From Deltaproteobacteria bacterium (lineage in GTDB: Bacteria; Desulfobacterota_C; Deferrisomatia; Deferrisomatales; JACRMM01), in the NCBI GenBank assembly GCA_016218905.1, contig JACRCS010000249.1:1-8481 (forward strand): a stretch of DNA of 8,481 bases, given 5' to 3'. The position numbers and the translations under genes were made by a program. Positions within the stretch are counted from its first letter, which is position 1; each line of letters begins with the position of its first letter. The notes beneath the pieces were generated by a model, which was not told the DNA's origin, did no database searches, and saw only the letters and a list, made by a program, of their open reading frames with translations. Shown here piece by piece: positions 1 through 5,751 of the stretch.

Positions 1-2
1 AT

Positions 3-161
3 CAGTATTCATTGCAGATTCTTCCCAGGGCTGAAGGAATGCCTACGAATGATGCCCTTTTAAGACGCATTGTGGAGTTAAACAGCCGCAGCGACGTAAA
101 AGAATTTTTTGCCGATCAACACCAGAAGCTCAAGCAGCTGGTGACCACGTACAAGGCGTAG
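3..161 (+). CDS. 3' end of an unrecognised upstream gene (partial)
   Basis: This frame is open from the left window edge to a TAG at 159-161 and gives 52 residues, ending in KLKQLVTTYKA. I do not recognise the family. The tail is charged and probably helical, with no domain motif. An ATG at 39-41 would give a 40-residue peptide, but the GAAGGA before it directly abuts the start codon, so a truncated longer protein is more likely. Another frame is open from base 1 to a TAA at 61-63 and is an alternative for the first third. The stretch has about 47% G+C by hand count, far below everything downstream. It ends 39 bases before the CheA-type gene. Genes in this position in chemosensory clusters are often receptors, CheW or CheR, but nothing seen here identifies one. 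Confidence 0.4.
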   Translation, partial: QYSLQILPRAEGMPTNDALLRRIVELNSRSDVKEFFADQHQKLKQLVTTYKA

Positions 162-200
162 GGTCGGAGCGGGCGGCCGGCTGAAGAGGGACGAGCGCTT

Positions 201-3200
201 ATGCCGGGAAGGGAAGACGAACTGCGCAAACGGCTCCTGGCCACTTTCAAGGTCGAGGCCGCAGAGCACCTCCAGGCGATCTCGTCCGGCCTCGTCGACC
301 TGGAGGGGGAGCCGGCTCGGGAGTCCCGGGCGAAGCTCCTGGAGAAGGTATTCCGGGAGGCACACAGCCTGAAGGGGGCGGCGCGCGCGGTGAACCTGGG
401 GCAGATCGAGTCGCTCTGCCAGGCCATGGAGAGCGTCCTCGGCGCACTGAAGGCCGGCGCGGTGAAGCCCTCCCTCGGAGTCGTCGACCTCTTCCAGGAG
501 GCCGTCGATCTCCTCACTCGGATCGTACCCGAGCTCGAGGCCGAGCGCCCGCCTGACGAGAGAGCCCGGCTGACGGAGCTGACGACGTGTTTCGATCGGG
601 CGAGCAGGGGCGAACCCGAGCCGGAACGGGCTCCCGTTCCTCTGCCCCCCAGCGAGCCCGCGGGGCCAGGCCTCCCTTCCTCGGAGACCGTCCGGGTGGA
701 CGCCGCGAGGCTCACCTCGGTCCTCCGGCAGACCGAGGAGATGCTCTCCCTGAAGGTCTCGGCGAGGCAGCGTGCGCTCGACCTCAGGGCGGCGAACGGC
801 GAGTTTGCGGCGTGGAACGTGGGCTGGGGGAAGATCCTGCCCGTCCTCCGGGACCTGCGGGCCGAGGCCCGACGCAACCCCGGCCCTCCGGCCGGCGGGA
901 TGCGCCCGCGGCCGCTCGGGAGCATCCTCGAGTTCCTCGAATGGAACCGCGGCTTCGTGAAGGCGCTCGAGACGAGGTACGCCGCCGAGGCCAAGGCCCT
1001 GGACCGCGACAGCCGCGCGCTCGGCGGCATGGTGGACGGCCTCCTGGGCGAGGTGAAGACCGTCCTCATGTTCCCCTTCTCCCATCTCCTGGAGCTCGTT
1101 CCCAAGATCGTCCGGGATCTCACGAGGGAGAGCGGCAAGGACGTGGGGCTCGTGGTCCAGGGGGGCGAGATCGAGATCGACCGGCGCATCCTGGACGAGC
1201 TGAAGGACCCCCTCGTGCACCTCCTGAGGAACGCCGTCGATCACGGCGTCGAGAGGCCGGAGGAGAGGCGGGCCAAGAATAAGCCGGCCCGGGGAGAGAT
1301 CTCGATCACCGTTTCACCCACGGACGACAAAATCGAGCTGGTCGTGACCGACGATGGGCGGGGAGTCCCCCTGCCGGAGCTCAGGGCCGCGATCGCCAGG
1401 CTCGGCATCCTCCCCCGGGGAAGCACTGAGGCCCTGGCCGAGCAGGAGCTCTTACCGTACGCGTTCCACTCGGGAATCTCCACGAGCCCTATCGTGACCG
1501 ACCTCTCCGGCAGGGGGCTCGGGCTCGCCATCGTCCGGGAGAAGGTGGAGAGCCTCGGCGGCACGGTCTCCCTCGAGAGCGAGGCGGGCCAGGGGACCCG
1601 TTTCCGCCTCCTTCTCCCTCTGACGGTCGCCACTCTTCGAGGTATTCTCGTCCGGGTGGGCGAACACGTCCTCGTCCTCCCGACCATGCACGCGGAGCGG
1701 GTGCTGCGGCTGAGGCGGGAGGAGATCCAGACGGTGGAGAACCGGGAGGCTATCGAACTGAACCGGCGGGCGGTATCCCTCGTCCGGCTCGGGGACCTGC
1801 TGTCGATTCCCTCGGATGCGCCGCAGCCCGGCTCGCCCGAACTGCTGAAGGCCGTCCTGCTCGGCACCGGCGGCACCCGCATCGCCTTCCTCGTGGACGG
1901 GGTCCTGGGGGAACAGGAAGTGCTCCTTAAACGACTGGGCTCGCAGCTTTCTCGGGTGCGCAACGTGGCGGGCGTGACGGTGCTCGGATCGGGTCGGGTG
2001 GTGCCCATCCTGAACGTCCCCGACCTCCTGAAATCCGCGGTGAAGGTCTCCTCCCCCGCCTTCCGCCCCGGGGCCGCGGCGCCCGCGCCGGGGGCCGAGG
2101 GCCCGAAACGCTCGATTCTCGTGGCCGAGGACTCCATCACGACGAGGGCCCTGCTCAAGAACATCCTGGAGACGGCCGGCTACAGGGTGGAGACCGCGGT
2201 CGACGGGGTCGATGCGCTCACCAAGGTGAAGAGCGGCGAGTTCGACATCGTCGTCTCGGACGTGGACATGCCCAGGATGAACGGGTTCGACCTGACCGCG
2301 AGGATCCGCGCGGACAAGGCGCTGGAGGAACTGCCGGTGGTGCTGGTGACCGCGCTCGCTTCGGCGGCGGACCGCGAGCGCGGAATCGACGTCGGCGCCA
2401 ACGCGTACATCGTGAAGAGCAGCTTCGACCAGAGCAACCTGCTGGAGGTGATCCGAAGGCTCGCGTCGGAGGCGGTCGTGGTCCGAGTCCTGGTCGTCGA
2501 AGACTCGCCGGTGGGGAGGGAGGTCCTGGCGCAGGTCCTCGAGTCCGATGCCGAGCTCCGGGTCGTCGGAACGGCCGGGGACGGCCGGGAGGCGATCGCG
2601 GCGATCCGGCGGGAGAGACCCGACGTGGTCACGATGGACCTCGACATGCCGAAGATGGATGGCTACGAGGCGACCCGGGCCATCATGCAGACCAATCCCG
2701 TCCCCATCGTGGCCGTCTCGGCGAGCATCGATCCCGAGGCGGTCGCGAGCAGTTTTCGCGCGCTGGAGGCGGGGGCGGTCGCCGCGGTGGCGCTGCCCCG
2801 GGGCGCGGGGCACCCTGACCACGAGCGCTCGGCGAGGGAGCTCGTCCGCTACGCCAAGGCCATGTCCGGGCTGCGGCTCGTGCGGAGGTGGCCCGCGCCG
2901 GAGCCTCGAATCGACGCCCCGCTCGAGGCGGCCGGAGTTCGGGAGCCGCAGGAGGTCCAGCTCGTCGCGATCGGCGCTTCGGCCGGCGGCCCCCCCGCCG
3001 TCCGGCAGATTCTCGCCTCGCTGCCCGCCGACTTCGGGGCCCCGGTCCTCATCGTCCAGCACATGGCCGAGGGGTTCGTCAAAGGGTTCGCCGAGTGGCT
3101 GGCCACGAGCTCCGGCGTCGCCCTCGAGGTCGCGCGAGACGGGGAGGCTCCTCGTCCGGGCTTCGCTTACGTCGCCCCGTACGGCTACCATCTGGGGGTG

Positions 3201-3542
3201 GCGAGGAACGGGCGGATGGCCTTGAGAAGAGGCCAGCTCGGGGATACGACCTGCCCCTCGGTCTCCCACCTCTTCCGCTCCGTCCTGGAAGCGTACGGCG
3301 CTAGGGCAGTGGGCGTGCTCCTCACCGGGATGGGGACCGACGGCGCGGAAGAACTCCGCCTGATGAGGCAGCGAGGGGCGGTGACCATCGCCCAGGACGA
3401 GGCGAGCTCTCTGATCTTCGGGATGCCGGGCGAGGCGGCTCGCCTCCACGCGGCTGCCTACGTGCTGCCGCCCGATCGGATCGCGGAGCTCCTGAAGCGG
3501 CTGGTGCGTCGCCGGGAGGCTGGTCCAGAGGCGTCTACCTGA
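201..3542 (+). CDS. cheA: CheA hybrid kinase fused to CheB methylesterase (Hpt-HATPase-CheW-REC-REC-CheB)
   Basis: This cytoplasmic chemosensory protein of 1113 aa combines the kinase and the receptor methylesterase. Domains in order: Hpt at about 5-110 with phospho-acceptor H55 in AHSLKGAAR; a Pro-rich linker and helical dimerisation region at about 130-300, with no evident CheY-binding P2 domain; HATPase at about 320-475 with the N-box HLLRNAVDHG, DDGRG and SGRGLGLAI; CheW-like at about 476-612; an Ala/Pro linker; receiver 1 at about 637-757 (E643/D644, D687, T717, K739); receiver 2 at about 761-880 (E767/D768, D813, S840, but Leu at the usual Lys position); methylesterase at about 917-1105 with Ser927 in GASAGG, His954 in VQHM and Asp1047 in GMGTDG, so the catalytic triad is complete. 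The kinase half resembles the alternative CheA hybrids of the WspE type, whose CheB partner is normally a separate gene. The start at 201 follows a GAGGGA about 9 bases upstream. The frame is intact throughout. Receptors, CheW and CheR are not in the window. Confidence 0.95.
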   Translation: MPGREDELRKRLLATFKVEAAEHLQAISSGLVDLEGEPARESRAKLLEKVFREAHSLKGAARAVNLGQIESLCQAMESVLGALKAGAVKPSLGVVDLFQEAVDLLTRIVPELEAERPPDERARLTELTTCFDRASRGEPEPERAPVPLPPSEPAGPGLPSSETVRVDAARLTSVLRQTEEMLSLKVSARQRALDLRAANGEFAAWNVGWGKILPVLRDLRAEARRNPGPPAGGMRPRPLGSILEFLEWNRGFVKALETRYAAEAKALDRDSRALGGMVDGLLGEVKTVLMFPFSHLLELVPKIVRDLTRESGKDVGLVVQGGEIEIDRRILDELKDPLVHLLRNAVDHGVERPEERRAKNKPARGEISITVSPTDDKIELVVTDDGRGVPLPELRAAIARLGILPRGSTEALAEQELLPYAFHSGISTSPIVTDLSGRGLGLAIVREKVESLGGTVSLESEAGQGTRFRLLLPLTVATLRGILVRVGEHVLVLPTMHAERVLRLRREEIQTVENREAIELNRRAVSLVRLGDLLSIPSDAPQPGSPELLKAVLLGTGGTRIAFLVDGVLGEQEVLLKRLGSQLSRVRNVAGVTVLGSGRVVPILNVPDLLKSAVKVSSPAFRPGAAAPAPGAEGPKRSILVAEDSITTRALLKNILETAGYRVETAVDGVDALTKVKSGEFDIVVSDVDMPRMNGFDLTARIRADKALEELPVVLVTALASAADRERGIDVGANAYIVKSSFDQSNLLEVIRRLASEAVVVRVLVVEDSPVGREVLAQVLESDAELRVVGTAGDGREAIAAIRRERPDVVTMDLDMPKMDGYEATRAIMQTNPVPIVAVSASIDPEAVASSFRALEAGAVAAVALPRGAGHPDHERSARELVRYAKAMSGLRLVRRWPAPEPRIDAPLEAAGVREPQEVQLVAIGASAGGPPAVRQILASLPADFGAPVLIVQHMAEGFVKGFAEWLATSSGVALEVARDGEAPRPGFAYVAPYGYHLGVARNGRMALRRGQLGDTTCPSVSHLFRSVLEAYGARAVGVLLTGMGTDGAEELRLMRQRGAVTIAQDEASSLIFGMPGEAARLHAAAYVLPPDRIAELLKRLVRRREAGPEAST
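2468..2480 (+). promoter_or_regulatory. possible internal RBS and GTG start for a free CheB
   Basis: GGAGG at 2468-2472 lies five bases before an in-frame GTG at 2478-2480, which is codon 760 of the fusion gene. The codon falls immediately before the first beta strand of receiver 2 (VRVLVVEDS), where a stand-alone CheB would begin. Initiation here would give a 354-aa protein, the usual CheB length. The signal is seen in the sequence. Whether it is used, or is a remnant of an ancestral separate cheB start, is inference. Glycine-rich coding sequence in a high-G+C gene can produce GGAGG by chance. Confidence 0.4.
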
Positions 3543-3559
3543 GGAACTCCGGAGATGGA

Positions 3560-3565
3560 AGAAGG
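3560..3565 (+). promoter_or_regulatory. ribosome binding site deciding the start of the hybrid kinase gene
   Basis: AGAAGG sits seven bases before the ATG at 3573. The earlier in-frame ATG at 3555 directly abuts a GGAG and otherwise has only a GAGG ten bases away. The 3573 start also places the first receiver strand (MEILVVEDS) at the very N terminus, as is usual for this domain. Confidence 0.6.
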
Positions 3566-3572
3566 CGGTGCG

Positions 3573-5471
3573 ATGGAAATCCTGGTGGTGGAGGACAGCG
3601 CGACTCAGGCGGAGGAGCTGCGCTACTCGCTGGAACAGTACGGCTTTCGCGTGTCCACGGCCCGCGACGGGGCGCAGGCCCTCTCCCTGCTCAGGGCGCA
3701 CAGGCCGACCGCCGTCGTTGCCGACATCCTCATGCCCGAGATGGACGGGTACGAACTCTGCCTGAAGATCAAGCGGGACGAGGGGCTGACGGATCTGCCT
3801 GTGATCCTCCTGACTTCTCTCTCCCATCCGCGGGACGTGGTCAAGGGGCTGGAGTGCGGCGCCGACAACTTCATTACGAAGCCGTGCAACCCGAGATATC
3901 TGCTCTCCCAGGTCGAATGCGCCTTGAGGAACAAACGGCGACTAAATACGGCCGAAGATCTGCCCGCTGTCGAGGTGAACATTACGGGGGAGAGCTACCT
4001 TATCAAGTCCGACCGCGCCCAGATCCTGAATTTCCTCCTTTCGTCCTATGAAGCGGCTATTCACAAGAACGAAGAGCTGATCCAAGCGCAGCAGGAGCTA
4101 CGGATCCTCAACAAGGACTTGGAGAGGGAGGTCCAAGCGAGGACTGCCGCGCTCTCCCGTGAGATGGAAGAGCGCCACCGGGCAGACGTCGCGCGGGAGA
4201 GCGCCGAGGCTGCGAGCCGCCTGAAGAGCAGTTTCCTGGCCCAGATGAGCCATGAGATCCGCACGCCGCTCAACGGCATCATGGGGATGACGCAGCTCGC
4301 CCTGATGGAGGACCTCCCTGCGCGGGCGGCGGAGTACCTCCGGCTCGCTCAGAAGTCCGCAAAATCGCTGCTGGCCATCATCAACGACGTGCTCGACCTG
4401 GCCAAGGTCGAAGCGGGCCGCGTGGAGCTGGAGAGGTCTTCCTTCGACCTGCACCGCGCCCTCGAGTCGGTCGCGAGCACGCTGGGGATCACGGCGCAGC
4501 AGAAAGGGCTCATCCTGTCCCACAGGGTGGACGCGGACGTTCCCTCGGGTCTGGTGGGGGACGAAGGAAGGCTTCGCCAGGTGCTCACGAACCTGATCGG
4601 GAACGCGGTGAAGTTCACGGCGAAGGGGGAGGTGGAGGTCGAGGTAAACCTCGCGTCGCGGGGAAGTCCGGAGTCCGAAGTCCGGGGGCCGCGGTCCAGG
4701 CTTGACGAGACACAAAGGCCGCCTGCGCGTCTCTTGTTCACCGTCCGCGACACCGGCGTCGGCATCCCCGCCGACCAGATCGGCTCGATCTTCGAAAGCT
4801 TCGTCCAGGCGAAGCGTTCCTCTCACGCGGCTTACGGAGGCACGGGCCTGGGGCTCGCGATCTCCAAGCATCTCGTGGAGCTCATGGGCGGACAGATCTG
4901 GGCGCAGAGCGAGCAGGGGCGCGGGAGCACCTTCTCCTTCACCGCCGAGTTCGACCGAGCCGAGGAGCAGAGGCCGAGCGCTCCGGCGCGGGAGGGCGCG
5001 ACGGCTCCGGCCGCGACCCCGAAGGGCTCGGGCATGAGGATTCTCGTCGCCGAGGACAATCCCGTCAGTCAAGTCCTGCTGAAGGCGCTGCTGGAACGGG
5101 CGGGTCACGCCGTCTGCGTCGCCTGCGACGGCCGGGAGGCCCTCCGGTGCCTCGCCGAGGCTTTCGGTTGCGGGGGAGAGAGCGGTCCCGCCGAGCCCTT
5201 CCACCTCGCCCTCCTCGACGTGCAGATGCCCGAGGTCGACGGCCTCGAGGTCGCCCGGCTCGTCCGGGAGGGAAGCGTCGAAGGGGTGCCCCGGGACCTC
5301 CCCCTGATCGCCCTCACGGCCCACGCCCTCATCGGAGACCGGGAGCGCTTCCTCCGCGCGGGCATGGACGACTATATGGCCAAGCCCCTCGACCTCGACG
5401 AGCTCTCCCGCGTGCTTTCCCGGGTGGCGATGAGATTCCGAGCGATCCCTACGCCTCCTGGCCGACGATGA
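3573..5471 (+). CDS. hybrid sensor histidine kinase with two receivers (REC-HisKA-HATPase-REC)
   Basis: This soluble cytoplasmic kinase of 632 aa has no signal peptide or membrane segment. Receiver 1 at about 2-120 has E7/D8, acceptor D51, T81 and K103. Residues 133-165 hold a conserved-looking segment ([17 protein letters not shown]) that I recall from hybrid kinases near alternative chemosensory operons. A coiled coil at about 163-218 leads to HisKA with H227 in [11 protein letters not shown]. The HATPase spans about 325-462 with the N-box [12 protein letters not shown]393 in DTGVGIP and [10 protein letters not shown]; a low-complexity insertion at about 361-385 splits it between N-box and G1 box. 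After a Pro/Ala linker, receiver 2 at about 487-620 has E494/D495, D549, T582 and K604. All phosphotransfer residues are present. There is no PAS, GAF or other sensor, so input probably comes through phosphorylation of receiver 1 or a partner protein. The gene starts 30 bases after the CheA-CheB stop, suggesting one operon and possible phosphate exchange with its Hpt. An alternative start at 3555 would add six residues. Confidence 0.92.
   Translation: MEILVVEDSATQAEELRYSLEQYGFRVSTARDGAQALSLLRAHRPTAVVADILMPEMDGYELCLKIKRDEGLTDLPVILLTSLSHPRDVVKGLECGADNFITKPCNPRYLLSQVECALRNKRRLNTAEDLPAVEVNITGESYLIKSDRAQILNFLLSSYEAAIHKNEELIQAQQELRILNKDLEREVQARTAALSREMEERHRADVARESAEAASRLKSSFLAQMSHEIRTPLNGIMGMTQLALMEDLPARAAEYLRLAQKSAKSLLAIINDVLDLAKVEAGRVELERSSFDLHRALESVASTLGITAQQKGLILSHRVDADVPSGLVGDEGRLRQVLTNLIGNAVKFTAKGEVEVEVNLASRGSPESEVRGPRSRLDETQRPPARLLFTVRDTGVGIPADQIGSIFESFVQAKRSSHAAYGGTGLGLAISKHLVELMGGQIWAQSEQGRGSTFSFTAEFDRAEEQRPSAPAREGATAPAATPKGSGMRILVAEDNPVSQVLLKALLERAGHAVCVACDGREALRCLAEAFGCGGESGPAEPFHLALLDVQMPEVDGLEVARLVREGSVEGVPRDLPLIALTAHALIGDRERFLRAGMDDYMAKPLDLDELSRVLSRVAMRFRAIPTPPGRR
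4665..4685 (+). repeat. three tandem copies of a 7-bp repeat within the kinase gene
   Basis: AGTCCGG, AGTCCGA and AGTCCGG follow one another without spacing, then degenerate copies follow (GGGCCGC, GGTCCAG). Because seven is not a multiple of three, three units make 21 bases and keep the frame, encoding roughly SPESEVR. The repeat lies in a loop between the N-box and G1 box of the HATPase domain, where family members vary in length. Codons around it have more A/T in third positions than the flanking domain, as expected for inserted or expanded sequence. Confidence 0.75.
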
Positions 5472-5713
5472 GGCCTTCGTCGAGAGCCGCTCATCCCTGT
5501 GCCCAGTTTCGTCCTCTCCGGCGCGCAGACTTGTCCAGGCCCGAGTCACGCCGTCACGAGCACCCGCCTTCGTCCCGCCGCCCCTAAAGAACTGCCGGCG
5601 GCCCGCCGAAAACCCCTCCCAACCGTTTGTCGTTTCCCCACGCGAGCGCCCGACTGGACTGATGGCGACAGCCCCCACCCCGCAAAGGCCGCCTCCGGCA
5701 TCAGGCCCACCGG

Positions 5714-5735
5714 GAGGACGTTCCGGAACGTCCTC
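5714..5735 (+). promoter_or_regulatory. 22-bp perfect palindrome upstream of pilB: operator or 5'-UTR hairpin
   Basis: The half-site GAGGACGTTCC (5714-5724) is followed directly by its exact reverse complement (5725-5735). As DNA this is a symmetric site suited to a dimeric regulator. As RNA it would form a 9-bp stem with a CCGG tetraloop, extendable by a G-U and a G-C pair (5713/5736 and 5712/5737). It ends 16 bases before the preferred pilB start and just before the likely Shine-Dalgarno AAGG (5740-5743), so it could influence transcription or ribosome access. No U-tract follows, so it is not a typical terminator. The 280 bases between the kinase gene and pilB otherwise show nothing I can support as a promoter, terminator or gene. 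Confidence 0.55.
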
Positions 5736-5751
5736 TCTCAAGGCCACGATC

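Noticed and set aside
111..117. Run of seven T as an intrinsic terminator
   Set aside because: It lies inside the open frame of the upstream gene and has no G+C-rich stem immediately before it.
3..161. C-terminal tail of a chemoreceptor upstream of the CheA gene
   Set aside because: The last residues loosely resemble the LxxLVxxF(K) end of receptors, but the preceding 35 residues lack the alternating Ala/Ser/Glu coiled-coil pattern of a receptor signalling domain, so no family was assigned.
1452..3827. Very long open frame on the - strand (791 codons) across the CheA-CheB gene
   Set aside because: High-G+C coding sequence routinely opens long antisense frames. The translation is rich in Arg, His, Asp and Pro with no recognisable domain, while the + strand encodes clear motifs across the same bases. 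The long - strand frames at 78-1244, 4098-5879 and 5701-7842 are rejected for the same reason.
5596..5608. Small hairpin CGGCG/CGCCG as a terminator after the hybrid kinase gene
   Set aside because: The stem is only five pairs with a three-base loop, lies over 120 bases past the stop, and has no following T-run on the + strand.
5472..5700. Sigma-54 or sigma-70 promoter for pilB
   Set aside because: I looked for TGGCAC-N5-TTGC and for -35/-10 pairs. Only weak partial matches occur, none better than expected by chance.
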